Source of the DNA: Vitellaria paradoxa
Lineage: Eukaryota > Streptophyta > Magnoliopsida > Ericales > Sapotaceae
Reading direction: 5' to 3'
Length of the DNA: 64,000 bases
NCBI GenBank assembly: GCA_019916065.1
Contig: CM034241.1
Coordinates: 8,655,223-8,719,222 of the forward strand
A program made the position numbers and the translations under genes. Below are positions 12,701-23,267 of the stretch, piece after piece. How positions within the stretch are numbered: position 1 is the stretch's first letter; every line of letters begins with the position of its first letter. The notes beneath the pieces were generated by a model. That model did no database searches and was not told where the DNA came from. It saw only the letters and a list, made by a program, of their open reading frames with translations.

Positions 12701-12766
12701 AGGCCTGTGCAACCCTTGAACAACCGAACTGTTGACCTCTTTGTTGACAATGACAGCGGCAACTAG
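2440..12766 (+). CDS. Secreted alpha-carbonic anhydrase-like protein, probably catalytically impaired
   Basis: Six exons join in frame: 2440-2518, 3145-3362, 5463-5575, 6549-6651, 10965-11147 and 12629-12766, all with GT-AG introns, giving 277 residues, the usual alpha-CA length. Residues 1 to about 24 form a hydrophobic signal peptide. Family marks are GKSQSPIDI (58-66), PSEHTIDG (128-135), ELHQIH (141-146) and SLTTPPC (215-221); Cys55 and Cys221 match the conserved disulfide. Alpha-CAs hydrate CO2 using three zinc-binding His residues. Here the first is Arg124 (RWH instead of HWH), while His126 and His143 remain. The proton-shuttle His is Tyr96 (NNGY). The gate residues Glu130 and Thr217 are kept. 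I infer weak or no hydratase activity, perhaps a storage or nectar protein like dioscorin or nectarin. Intron 4 is 4.3 kb. I see no frameshift. Confidence 0.9.
2529..2578 (+). repeat. (CT)n then (CA)n microsatellite at the start of intron 1
   Basis: A CT tract begins about 12 nt after the intron 1 donor (GTATGACTATGA) and passes into ACACAC. Intron 3 has the same arrangement at 5580. Confidence 0.9.
4540..5340. other. Coding-like but unassigned fragment in carbonic anhydrase intron 2
   Basis: This part of intron 2 is less AT-rich than its surroundings and contains an 82-codon open frame (5030-5278, starting MAAAFPSM). Short translations upstream of it vaguely resemble a LINE reverse-transcriptase lead-in, but no diagnostic motif is present. 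It may be a fragment of an inserted or captured sequence. I do not recognise a family. Confidence 0.25.
5580..5608 (+). repeat. (CT)n microsatellite at the start of intron 3
   Basis: The CT tract begins within 6 nt of the intron 3 donor (GTATGATCTCTC). It is polypyrimidine on the transcribed strand. Confidence 0.9.
7680..8640. repeat. Diverged tandem duplication in carbonic anhydrase intron 4
   Basis: Two AT-rich units of about 420-480 bp follow each other. A segment containing AAAGGAATATCATCTAATAA at about 8057 recurs, with one base changed, at about 8553. A segment with TTATAGTACAACACA (about 7896) recurs in weaker form near 8312. The AT content makes exact borders uncertain. Confidence 0.5.
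8875..9050. repeat. Short tandem repeat of about 118 bp
   Basis: The segment TTTATTTAACAGG occurs at about 8876 and 8995, followed by similar T-rich and ATTTATTATTAAA stretches. It is a two-copy diverged repeat. Confidence 0.4.
9679..10235. mobile_element. Two adjacent MITE-like inverted-repeat elements in intron 4
   Basis: The first (about 9679-9965) starts TGTGTTTGGAAGGAAG and ends GTTCAAACATAGC. The second (about 9963-10235) ends GATCCAAACACAAC. These are the GTGTTTGG/CCAAACAC termini common to plant non-autonomous TIR elements. Neither contains a coding frame. Confidence 0.5.
10273..10478. mobile_element. MITE copy A of a three-copy family
   Basis: The internal segment ATTAATTTAACATTTTTGCT followed by TTTAATCATTTTAGAAAAA is shared with elements at 26819-27063 and 31796-32068. 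All three have the same order: TTAGxTTGG-like end, T/A-rich centre, central GTTTG..AAAG motif. It has no coding capacity. Confidence 0.55.
10473..10813. mobile_element. MITE with long AT-rich terminal inverted repeats
   Basis: The left end TAAGGTGTCATTTGGTTTAT pairs with the right end, whose reverse complement reads CTTAGGTGCATTTAGTTTAT. The inverted similarity continues through the A/T runs. It is about 340 bp, non-coding, and directly abuts the preceding MITE. Confidence 0.65.
11221..11622. mobile_element. MITE in carbonic anhydrase intron 5
   Basis: The left end AGGCTTCGTTTGGTTACAGA matches the reverse complement of the right end (GGGCTTTGTTTACTTACAAA). It is about 400 bp and starts some 70 bp after exon 5. 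Confidence 0.6.
11808..11982. mobile_element. Short foldback MITE in intron 5
   Basis: The left end CCGTTTGGAGTTAAACAAAA pairs with a right end whose reverse complement is GGTGTTTTTGGAGTTGTATA, followed by AAATAAAATAAAAT on both arms. It is a 175-bp stem-loop-type non-autonomous element. Confidence 0.6.
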
Positions 12767-14050
12767 AGACTTCTACAATCTATTTCCAAAGGCCACATAT
12801 ATACACTACTACACACAAGAGGCTCTTTCTATGTATTATAGTTTTATTATTGTTACCTAATGTTGTTACGTAACATTTTCAGGCATCTCCGTTTCTGTTA
12901 AATATTTTTTTTCCTTTATTACACTTCTATTACACTCGTTATTTTTCGTTTTAAAATTCTATATGTATTTTTATTTATTATTATTATTATTATTTAGTGA
13001 CGAAAGACTTCTACAAAAAGTTGTTAACATGCGACTAAATGTATTTTCTTCTATGCTTTTTGGATGTTATGCGAGTCGGAGTAGTTTAAGATTAATGCAT
13101 CTTCAATGGCAGAGCTACGATGATTGATTTTTTATTTTTTTTTTATTTTTTACCTTGGGCTGCCTATTGGAGATGATTTTTTTTTATTATAATTAATCAT
13201 CAATCTAAATATGTAAACTTAAACTTAATTATAAAATTCTCGATCTAAATACGCAAAACAAAGTACAAAAAAGTAAAATTCAACTGTATATAATAAGATT
13301 CAGCGTGCATAAAATAAAAATGAAAAGACAAAATTAATGCATACTATTGAGAAATGTTAATAAAGGCTAAGAAAATAATTAATACAAGTAGAAAAAAAAT
13401 AAGAACATTAGTTATCCATGAAAAAATAAAAATAGAATAGTAATTAGACATATACAAAAAAAAAATAAAAATATGCTAAGTGACAGGTAGTTGCCTATAA
13501 TAATTAAAATAAAAAGAAAAAAAAAAGCAAGAATAGGCGATAATCCTCTTTGCTTTTACAAATAATATATGTAAAATATGTAAACAAGGATTTAAAAAGT
13601 TACAAACAGATACCTGCAATCACCCATATATATAATATAACATTAATAATCTACTTACCGACTGAATACAAAATTGAGAATTTATGCAATTTCCCAAATA
13701 AATTCACTATAATTGGAGATATATATTGGTATAGAGAGAGAAAGAGTGCGCGCGCGCAAGAACAAATAATTGGAAAGACAAAAAAAAAATTATGAAAATT
13801 TACTTAAACAGGTGTGTAATCTTAGTATTTTTTTAAAATATAGTTATATTAGAATATTATAAATTATTACTATTAAAAATATTTTAAGCCAAAATTTTAC
13901 TTGAGTTACAACCCACCTCAGCCCTCAAGGTCCCTCCGCCCTTGCATCTTTCATGCTATTTACATGCACTATATTTGGTTGTTTTATTGTATATTTATTT
14001 ATTTATTTTTAATGACGTGGGAGAACACTTCAAAACAGTGTCGTTTTGTT
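12767..14050. other. 3' flank of the carbonic anhydrase gene; no gene seen
   Basis: This is AT-rich non-coding DNA. The transcript probably ends within the first 200 bp. A short GCGCGC run lies at about 13748. No gene or element is recognised. Confidence 0.5.
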
Positions 14051-14055
14051 AAGAG

Positions 14056-14243
14056 AATATTTGGCATACCAATTTTTTAAAAAAAAAGAAATCAATCTTT
14101 GCTAATTTTCTCTAATTTTTCTAACTTTCTCTACTAAACACATTTATAATTTTACTAACTTCTATACCAAACATGTTTTTAACTTTTACTAATTTTCTTT
14201 AGTTTTTATCAACTTTTATAAATTTTTACCAAACACCCCCCAA
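14056..14243. mobile_element. MITE-like element
   Basis: The left end TATTTGGCATACCAATTTTT is inverted at the right end (AATTTTTACCAAACACCCCC). Internal CTAATTTTC/CTAACTTTC repeats resemble the elements at 21118-21645. It is about 190 bp and non-coding. Confidence 0.45.
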
Positions 14244-14872
14244 AAATTAAAATAATATGTGTTGCATCATAATGCAAAGTTGTATTTTTATTTTTATTTT
14301 TATTTTTTTTGTGTTTGGTACCAAATAGCTTCTATATATTAGATGTTGTTGCCTTTTGTTTGTGCTCAAAAGCAATTTAGGAACTTTAATACGCGTACAA
14401 ACAGGTGTGCATCAAATGATATCCGTGTGAATGTAAATGGTGTGTGACTAATGCACAGTAAATTCGACTAATTGTAAGTTATTGAAATTATATATGCTAG
14501 ATAATTCAATTACAAAGTAATTATACATACAAAGTAATGAATAAGAAGACAAAAAATTTAAGGAGGAAGATCCAAACTAGCAAAAAAAAATTAGAATCTT
14601 TTACTAAATCGCAAACAACTTACAAAATCTTAATCTGTCATGCTGTTTCTGTACGACTAAAATTCTAAAAATAGTATCTCTGCATTTTTTGTCAGTTTTA
14701 TTGCGATGAAGTTCAAAAGCGAAATAATCCATTTTAAATCCAAATTTTAGCATCTTAAAAAAAAAAAAAAAACTACATTTAAATTTACAAATTTTTGGAA
14801 CCTTGCTGCCTTTGCGGGGTAGACTATCCCTCCTCTCGAGATGAGGATGGTGGTTTGCCGAGCTGGTGAAGT

Positions 14873-15107
14873 GTTGTTATTAGTTGAAGTTATAATTAGC
14901 TGTTAATTATTAGTTATATGAGAGTCACTTACAAGGTTGATATATGAATAGAGGTGTTGAGTTGAAACTTTGTAGGGAATTTAATATTATTTTCACACGA
15001 AATTCTCTCGAAACGGAGGAACCTTCCTCCAAGAAGATTCAATTTTCCTTAATTGTTTCACAATTCTCTTGATCTAAATAATTGAGAATTGAGTTCTCGG
15101 CATTAAT
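14873..15107 (+). mobile_element. Possible solo LTR
   Basis: The segment begins TGTTGTTATTAG and contains TATATGAATAGAGG as a TATA-like motif about 75 bp inside, followed by a CTCTCG-rich tract like an R-U5 region. No primer site or target duplication is evident, so the call is tentative. Confidence 0.3.
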
Positions 15108-15392
15108 TACAACGTTTAAAATATAATTTTTTATTTACTACAAATTTTTTTTATAAATGTATACATATATTTCTTTTTCGTGATTCTAGTTATTTAATAA
15201 AAGTCTATCAAATCTAAAGCTAATTTAACTATCTAAATTCTAATTAAAAATAAAACAATTACCATATTTATCAAAAGATTAATAACCAACGACCTTGAGT
15301 ATCGGTAGCAGTAGATACCCTACAAACAAATTTAATTTTGTTTCAATCCTTTTAAGGTACTTTTAAACAAGTTTTAAATGAGTTTGAGCTAG

Positions 15393-16056
15393 CTACTAGT
15401 GGTATGTATGGGTCGGTTTGTTTTAATTTCATACTTAATCCGAAACCCAACTAATTTTTTTTATTTTTGAAAATTGGACTCGAAACTGAACCGATTTCAA
15501 TTTAGAATCGAATCAAACTGAACTGAAAATATTATGTTGGCCGCTTCAATTTTTGGGTTAACCTAAATTGGGCTGGGATGAGTCGGTTTTGGGTTGACCC
15601 GATTTATTTATTTTTGAATTCTAAACATTCAAATAAATAATATATTATATATTAATATAATACTATAAATATTATATTATATATAATTATATATATTATA
15701 CATATATATCAACAGTTGTAGCTACTGTTATAAAACAGTAGCTGGATATATCAATTTCATTACAAAAAAAAGGAAAACTATTTTATATATAATATAATAT
15801 AATAATATGAATATTATATATATTTATATATTATATTTTTTGAGTTGGTTTGAGGTTAATTTAAGTTAGATTATTTTCAGTTCAGTTTAATTTTTTCTAC
15901 TAACTTGAGAATTGAATCAAAAATATCAAATTGTTATATTTTTTTTAAATCTAAAACCGAACCGACTTTAATATAAACTCGAACTAAATCAAATAAAAAT
16001 AGTTACATTGATTTAGTTTCAGCTAGTTCGATTTTTTTTTTTGACACCCCTACTAG
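15393..16056. mobile_element. hAT-like non-autonomous element
   Basis: The right end GACACCCCTACTAG and left end CTACTAGTGGTATG share a 7-bp CTACTAG flank, consistent with a 7-8-bp target duplication. The termini are the T-AGGGGTGTCAA type seen in plant hAT derivatives. The interior has GGTTCGGTT-like repeats on both strands and a perfect 10-bp hairpin (AGCTACTGTT, loop, AACAGTAGCT) at about 15719-15743. There is no transposase. Confidence 0.5.
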
Positions 16057-16721
16057 CTATTACATACAAATCTCCTAAATCGCACGATGAATTTCTTTTC
16101 GCACCATTCTATTTAAGGTATATCTCACCGTTATATTTAAAGTACTTCTAAACAAGTTCTCGACGAGTTTGAACTAATACAAATAAATCAAATCTAAAGC
16201 CAATGATAATTCTTTTAGAGTGTTAGACATGTGATTGAGATTGTAAATATTTGTTTCTTAATTTTTTATTTATATATTTATTATTTTGTTTATACAAAAT
16301 TATTTTTGTAATTAATATATATTTATAATTCGTGTAATAGTTTAAATCTTTTTAAAGTCAATCCAACCCCATAGCCATTCAAAATATATTTCAATATTTC
16401 AGCTTAAAATAGATTGAACAATTATTACACAATATATGAAAACCAACATCATAAATGCGTCGCAATTGAGGGGTAAACGTACAATAATTTACATCTATTT
16501 ACTTCACAAACAATTTTATTTACAATAACTCAATCAAGAAGCCTTAAATGAAGCGTGAAATCATTAAAAAAAAAAAAAGCACCATCGTTGCGCAAGCCAG
16601 GCATAAATAATTCAAAGTGCCACGTCAGATGAACCACTTCACGTCTCCAACTACCACCTTGCAGCTAATCAACTGCCACCTCGTTTGTGCGCAAATAGCA
16701 TTTCGCCGCGTCAGCATACAG
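16057..16721. other. Non-coding; 3' flank of the minus-strand gene
   Basis: No gene is seen. Base composition turns abruptly GC-rich near 16590, where the 3' UTR of the minus-strand gene probably begins. Confidence 0.5.
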
Positions 16722-17504
16722 TCACTGGTCCCACTCATCCACGCCCCAGGACGCCGATCTCCGGCCGGAAACGAACCGCTTCATTCCTCCAATGCCTGGT
16801 GTCTCCGTCGAGACTGTCGCCTCGGGTTCAACCTTCGCCTGTAACGCACTGGCTTTGACCAGCTTGTTCCTCCTCGGAGGCGACATCGCCGGCCGCGGTT
16901 CGTCTGTTTTAGTAGCCGGTTTTGATCTCCGGAATAGAGACAGAAATCCCCCGCAGATCGCGCTACTCCCGAGTCGGTAGTTTCTACTCTTCCCCGCAGT
17001 AGCCGACTCCATTGGTCTCCGGCGGCCTCTTTTGGATCTTACCCTCCCCATACACGAGACCATGGGGGAAGACGGCTCCCCTACAGAAATCGTCGATTTT
17101 CCAGCCCATACGGACGGCTTAGGGAACAGCCGAGTGTTCGCCGGCTTTCGCTTCGTCGTATCAACGACATAGGTCGTCTTCTTCGGCAATCCAATAACAG
17201 ACGCTCTGGACTTCAAATCCATGGAAAACCTATGCGGCGTCGAGTTCGAACCCCGATTCAAATTACTGGATTTGGAGTTCCCCTTCGTTGAGTCCTTGCG
17301 CTCGTAGAAGGCGTTGCGATCGAACCAGTCGAGCTCAGTGTCCTTCGACAACCAGAACGATTCCACCGGCCGAATATCCGACTCGACCGCCTTTTGTTCC
17401 CGATCGCTGTGGTCGCCGTCTGCCAGCGCCTCGCATGCGATCTTACGGTGGCTGCTGCCACCGGCACAGACCGAAACTAATGATTCAAGATCAACCTGCC
17501 GCAT
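16722..17504 (-). CDS. Uncharacterised basic plant protein (single exon)
   Basis: A 260-residue frame. I start at MRQVDLESLVSVCAGG (17504) because this is where plant-like conserved sequence begins. The frame stays open upstream to an ATG at 17603, but that part is rich in Phe, Arg and Leu and reads like 5' UTR. Recognisable blocks are the N-terminal VSVCAGGSS, an aromatic acidic block SFWLSKDTELDWFDRNAFYE (residues about 49-68), IGLPKK, and a central SCMGRVRSKRGRRR basic segment, then a C-terminal GGMKRFVSGRRSASW. These look like conserved motifs of a plant-only family, but I know of no function. The basic stretches could be nuclear-localisation or calmodulin- or nucleic-acid-binding segments. 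No membrane segment is present. The gene is a GC-rich island in AT-rich DNA. Confidence 0.75.
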   Translation of the reverse strand: MRQVDLESLVSVCAGGSSHRKIACEALADGDHSDREQKAVESDIRPVESFWLSKDTELDWFDRNAFYERKDSTKGNSKSSNLNRGSNSTPHRFSMDLKSRASVIGLPKKTTYVVDTTKRKPANTRLFPKPSVWAGKSTISVGEPSSPMVSCMGRVRSKRGRRRPMESATAGKSRNYRLGSSAICGGFLSLFRRSKPATKTDEPRPAMSPPRRNKLVKASALQAKVEPEATVSTETPGIGGMKRFVSGRRSASWGVDEWDQ

Positions 17505-18700
17505 CCTGCGAAAATATAGAGAGACAAAAAGTAGTTTGAGAGTTACAGAGACGGGAACCCGGCGGAAGCGGTGGAAGAATTTTAAAGCAATGTGACTGCT
17601 CAAGAAAGGAATTATTGTGTCATTTGACGCGATATAAAATGTTAAAAAATTTTAAAATTATCGAAAAAATTTTAAATTTTTAAAATTTTTTAAACGTTAT
17701 ATTATACGAATTTATAAATTATTTTAAATTATTTTATTTTTTTGTCACCACAAATACCCTCGCATTATCTCAATGCATAAATAAATAAAATGCGTATAAT
17801 AGATATATGTATACTTACTATCATTTTGTAAATACATTTATTCCCCCGCAACATTTTACTAATTACAAATAACAATCTCAATATTTAAAATTTATAGTTA
17901 CACCTTTTTTTTAAATATTTATCGTTGTTAAATGTTTTTGTCCTTATATATATATATATATATATATATATGTTAAATTGAATTCAATTTAGTTACTGTG
18001 AAAAAATTATATAAAATGATTTTTTTATCACTTTATAATCTATAAAGATTCCGAAATACCACCGAGATATTCAAACATTAAAGGGAAAAAAAAAAAAAAA
18101 ACCTATCTTTTCAAATTACATTCAAACTCTGTCTCTAAAAATAAAAGCTAATGTCTAGAACTAAAAAAAAAATAATGAAATAAAGAAAAATTACTATAAA
18201 ATATTAACTTCACACATTATTTATTTTTTTAACTTTTGAATATTTCAATGACGTTTCATAAAATTTATATAATCTAAAAAAGTAAATAAGACATTCATGT
18301 GAGTATAGTATTTTTTTATTTAACATTAATAACAAGATTGACGGAAGAATTTAGTAATTGTAACAAATGTTTAAAAATAAAGGATGTGAGTATAAATTAT
18401 AAATATTTGGAATAATCACTCGTAATTAGTTTAGTATTTGAAGGAAGAAAATGTAATTTGCCTATTAACATTTGAATTAACAATATCACTATACTTAATT
18501 TTGGGCAGCCTATTTATTACATACTATCCCTTTTTTTTCAAGATCTTAAATTAAAATATTTTATTCTTACATAAAAATGAAATAATTATTAAAATTAGGG
18601 CAAGTCATTTAACCCCTCGAGATTCCTATTATTACAAGTCACTCCCCAAAATATGAGAAACATTATTCTCCTTCCGAATCCATTAAATATGATAACAAAT
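17505..18700. other. Upstream region of the minus-strand gene; otherwise non-coding
   Basis: The first 100-200 bp are probably its 5' UTR and promoter. The rest is AT-rich with a (TA)n tract at about 17946-17971. No other feature is recognised. Confidence 0.5.
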
Positions 18701-18719
18701 GATGACCTCTCCTGACCAA

Positions 18720-19310
18720 GGCGTGTTAAGGGAGGTTAACATTTCGTTCCGCTCGGTCCTTTTCGATGGCCGAGAGAATCGGGGGCATCTGATAAGGTCA
18801 CCCGACCGATGACGAATGCCCAATCAACCACAGTCCAATCCATCTGACCAACCGTTTTGATCTCGATCAGATTGATCGACCAATATTAAGGATAAGATTG
18901 TTTACGTCATAATGATATTCAGATATATTCTGTGATTTTCGCCTATCAATGTGCTACTTGTCACATAACGATTTTAATAACTAATTATGAGAATTATCTT
19001 GGGATCTGCAAATACACGTGGCACAATATGATTGGAAGGAAACAACGATTGTATGCAGCTCACTTGCATCATACTCATGCGGGTCCTACATCTCTATATA
19101 TACACCATTTCCTTGGATATAAGATACATACACTCTCTTTATTTTGCTGTTATTCTGCCAAAATATTTTCTCAAACTCTCTTTTGCTAACTTAAGTATCG
19201 GAGATTCTTTGGTAAGCATCACACCGGTGTCCAAGATAGTTTTCCGGACTTAAGCTTAGATCATCTACAACATACCTATATCATTGTGTTATCAACAAAT
19301 ATCCTTTACC
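18720..19310 (+). mobile_element. Solo LTR or LTR fragment, Ty3/gypsy-like
   Basis: The segment is richer in GC and CG than its flanks (CCGCTCGG, GACCGATGACG, CGATCAGATTGATCGACC). It carries a good TATA motif, CTCTATATATACACC, at about 19093, followed 100 bp later by CTTAAGTATCGGAGATTC and CACCGGTGTCC. This order (TATA, then CTTGAGCGTCGGAGT-like, then CCGGTGTCC-like) is typical of the 3' half of plant gypsy LTRs. No internal coding sequence follows. The borders are approximate. Confidence 0.5.
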
Positions 19311-19790
19311 ATTAGCTGCAATGACTCAGGATAAATGTGTTACAACATTGTTTATTTTTACAATATTCATGATTTCATTTATGTGAGAACAACACAGGAA
19401 TAAAAAAGAAAAAAAAAGACTTGTATAGTCAAATCATTCTTATATATAGCACATTCATCTTTCACAACTTGGCAATGTAAAATAATGGCATTCCTTTTCT
19501 ATTTTATCCTTAGTTCACTCTCCCACGTACAAAGTTCCTCGTAAGCAGATCCATAGTCTCTTTTAATTTTTCCCTTTAACAGGGCAAGCATTTTTGTGTG
19601 ACCCCACACTTCCTATCGGATCAAACCTTGATACCATATGTAATGACCTTGGATGTTAGTGCTTAGTGGGCCTCAATGAAACAAAACCATGACGGTTGCA
19701 GAGTCCAAAGTGGACACTATTATACTATGTGCATCTCGGGTTGTTATACACATTATGAGAGTCTGGCTTGTAAGGGACTTACTTTTTATA
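19311..19790 (-). mobile_element. Possible LTR/TRIM fragment with primer-site-like motif
   Basis: Near 19625-19640 the minus strand reads CATATGGTATCAAGG, resembling the TGGTATCAGAG primer site next to an LTR end. The DNA to the right (GTGGGCC...CAAAGTGGAC) would be the LTR. Evidence is limited to this motif; the rest is non-coding. Confidence 0.3.
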
Positions 19791-19794
19791 TACT

Positions 19795-20305
19795 ATCTAT
19801 ATAATAAAACAGGAGGATTTTTTAAAATGTCCCTCTCACAAACTAAGATTCAACAGTTAAGATTATTTGTTCTTTCATTTAATGATTAAAATTATTTTTA
19901 TATTTTTAACTTCCCACTCAATTCTTATTTTAGTGAACCCTACAACCATCTATCTCACAAAACGACTTAAACATTTTAAATTTCACCATATTTCAAAGGT
20001 AGAGATCGTATGCAACTAAAACTAGCAACTTAAATTCCCTCTAATTATAATTTTTAGAAAATTAAACTTTTCAAATTAAAGTACCATAGTTTGTGTTTTC
20101 TTTTATGATGCTTATCAAAAAGCAATTGGAGAGAGAGAGAGAGAGAAACCAAATTATAGCTGCTTGGGTCTAAAGTTTTGAAAAAAAAAATTAAAACTCG
20201 TGGATTATCATAGTTTTTTTGATTTAAACTTTTTGTCCAAATTTTCAGCTATATAAAAAATTTAATACTAATTTTGTTCAGAATACTGTAAGCACGGGTT
20301 ATTAC
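19795..20305 (+). mobile_element. Helitron-like fragment
   Basis: It starts TCTATATAATAAAACAGGAGG, the 5' TC-terminus type of plant Helitrons, and may end near GCACGGGTTATTAC at about 20292. No CTRRT end is clear. Confidence 0.3.
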
Positions 20306-21117
20306 CAATATATAATATTATAGTGATTGAAATATATTTAATTATTACATATAATTTTTGAATGACTATTGAATAAATATAATAATATATAAAACTTTTA
20401 TGCAAAATTTTTGTACAAAATAATATAGTCATATCACATTAAATACGCAAACAAATTAAATTTTTGTTCGATAAACAAGAAGTTAAATACTCTCTTAATT
20501 ATTTAAAATAAACAAAAAGTCTTTAAAAGGTAGCTTTTTTTTTTTTTTAAACTTCCATATTACATCTACATGCAGTTCTATGTACACTTACAAATGACTA
20601 TTTTTTTTTTTTTAAGTAATTCTTTGTGAAAACAGATATCAGCATTCACACAACATAAGAAACCAATAAAGTCAAACTCATAATACTAAATTTGATATAT
20701 ATATATATATATATACATTGCGTACACTATGGTTACAATAACAAAAAAATAAATAAATTAGTCCTTATGATGTAATTAAAAGTAGTTAAATAATTAATCC
20801 GTTATTGAATTATTAAATTTATTTTTGTATGTTAAAGTGCAGTTATTTTATTAGTCTGTATTAAGAACATCAATGAAATACTAAAAAAGTGACACATTTC
20901 TATATATATCAAATTGATAAATTTCTTTAACATAATAATTTAGTTATATATATATTGAGCTTGCAAGTGACAAAGCTGTGTTTGAATGAGTTTCTTCGTG
21001 GACCCCGTTCCGCCTGGTTAAAAAGGCCCAGTGGCCTTTTGGACTTTGAAGGCCTGAATTGGAAACCAACAAGGACCAAATAAATAGGGCACAAGCAAAC
21101 CATGCACGTCTATTTAT
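20306..21117. other. Non-coding; nothing recognised
   Basis: AT-rich DNA with a (TA)n tract at about 20696-20715. An AAAAGGCC block at about 21020-21050 is locally palindromic. Confidence 0.45.
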
Positions 21118-21645
21118 GCCCTGTTTGGAGTCCCAAATTTTGTTCAAAAAAATTAAAAAAAGTTGTCAAATTGGAATATTGAGTGTTTGGTGCGGTTCTC
21201 AAAAAGCATGAGAAAATTAGAGAAATTTAGAGAAATTTGATAAAAATTTGAAAAAATTGGTAAAAATTGACAAAAGTTAAAAACTTTAGAAATTGAAAAA
21301 GTTGGAGAAATTTAAAAAAAAAATGAAAAGGTTAGAGATTTTTAGAGAAATTTGGTAATCCAAACACACATCTAGTGCTTGTTTGGAGTGCCAACTTTTG
21401 GCCGCAAAAAAAAAAAAAAAAAAAAAAAGAGCAAACGAAAAATAGAGAAATTTTAAATTGTTGAATTTTTGGTGTATTCCTAAAAAAGTGGCAAAAGTTA
21501 AAACATTTTGGTAAAAGTTGAAAAAAATTATTAAAACTTGAATAAATCTTTAAAAAGTTGATAATTTTTGGTGTAAAAAAGTTAGAGAAAATTAAAAAAA
21601 AAATAAATTTGTGGCTAAATTTGACATCAGAGACGCACACTTGGT
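21118..21645. mobile_element. Two adjacent related MITEs
   Basis: Element 1 (about 21118-21372) starts CCTGTTTGGAGTCCCAAATT and ends GGTAATCCAAACACACATC. Element 2 (about 21374-21645) starts TGCTTGTTTGGAGTGCCAAC and ends with an inverted TTTGACATCAGAGACGCACA. Both interiors are GAGAAATTTG- and AAAAGTTG-rich and lack coding potential. They look like two members of one family inserted side by side. Confidence 0.6.
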
Positions 21646-23267
21646 CTGTTGAGTATTATTAGGGAAGACCCATTATATAAAAGGAATAACTTTCCCTATT
21701 CAAAAAGGATTGGTGCAGAGAAACCTTAAAATTTTCAGGCAGACTCTCCATTCCACTGTATTTGCACTTAAACAAATTCATATACAAATTCACATTCTTT
21801 CACAATTTTTTTTTTTTTTTTTATGTATGTGTGCATGCGTGCAGAGCCATGCTAGAATCTTAGATATTCAAAGGATAAATAACATTAAGTACAGAATTAG
21901 AATTAGGCGAATGTAATTGTGAGATTTTTGCATTTTAGGGATTTTTAAACATGCAATATATGATAAAAACACAGTAAAAACAAACAAACAAAGAGATGTA
22001 ACTTGTAAATAGAGCAGGCTAATAGTACCTGCATTCGAGCCTTCATTGATTGAAATCTCAAAACTTCGATTCCAAAGATTGATGGATAGAAGTGACAAGA
22101 ATGTACAAACCATGTTTTTGTCAATGGAGCAGGAAAGGAAGCTACTCTAAAGTGTAGAAAAATAAAGCGCAGGAAAGTAAAGTGTAGGGAAAGTAAATCT
22201 TGAAGGGAGAGATGTGATTGAGGAACCCTTTCTCAGTCATCCTTAGTTCCCTTTAATTGTTGAGGCTGCAAAGCAGACAACCTCACATTCCCCACTTCTA
22301 TACATTTTAGAATTATAGCATCATGATATATCCTTTAATTATAAAATGATTTTTGGAGCAATGGCGGTTATCTTATCTATTTTTCTTAATTGTCTTAGCC
22401 GATTTTTGTTCTTGCTTTGGTAATAGCTTGGCCAATATATTTGCATTCTTCAGCTAACAAAATCATTCCTTGATTAAAGTCACTCATCATCGGCCTTAAC
22501 TGATATAAATTTTAATTTTCTTATTACTTAAAAACTTAACAGTTGATAACAAAGTAATTGGCTAGTTATTCTAACTTATTCATCTAACTAGTTAATAGAA
22601 CATCGAACTTTCCATAATTTACCTTTAATTAATATTACAACTAGTTTATGTCTCTTAGACAACTCCTATCAATCATTGACCTCTCATACTTGATCAATGT
22701 GACCTCGAATATTCTGTAATCCTTCTCATTCAATGCTTCTAGTGATAGCAGTACACGTGTGATCACGTTATTAGTTAGGGTTTTATGGAATAAATACATT
22801 GTTATTACCTTGCTAACTTCTCGGCTTTATCACTTTCAACTTATAATACCAATGAACTGTCTCTCCAACAACTCTTAAACACTACAATAAACCAAACAAA
22901 ATTTATCTAAACAAAAGTTATTTTACCAAAGTTTCCCCTCTATACAGTATAAATTTACTTAAGTTCCCTTCTCTTTTCTCCAAAATTAGGGTAATGTGCG
23001 TAGATTCAAATAAGGTCTAATGGGGGCACTTGTTCTTATTAATTTAAAAAATTATACTAAAATTTTATTTATTTTTCTATTTTTTCTTATAAATTATACT
23101 TCTTTTTTTATATTTTGCCTTCATTGTATTTTTACTTTTACTTCCATTTTTACCTTAAAAAATGTATTTTTACCCCATTAATTATGAATTCTAGGTGCAC
23201 TCCTCCTGAAAACCTTTTTATGTAGGGTGGTTCCAATAAATAATAAAAAAATTCGAGGGGGAATTAA
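21646..23267. other. Non-coding; no gene or element recognised
   Basis: Unique-looking AT-rich DNA. The repeated motif AAAGTGTAG/AAAGCGCAGG/AAAGTGTAGGG at about 22150-22190 is a short degenerate tandem repeat. No splice-compatible exons are recognised. Confidence 0.4.

Noticed and set aside
12406..12762. 118-codon minus-strand frame over carbonic anhydrase exon 6
   Set aside because: It overlaps a supported exon in antisense, and part of it translates a TA microsatellite (IYIYIY).
16617..17595. Plus-strand frames over the GC-rich minus-strand gene
   Set aside because: GC-rich coding DNA often leaves open antisense frames. The minus frame has the longer, motif-bearing protein.
17505..17603. 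Upstream extension of the 16.7-17.5 kb protein (33 codons)
   Set aside because: The Phe/Arg/Leu-rich translation looks like 5' UTR, and conserved motifs begin at MRQVDLESL.
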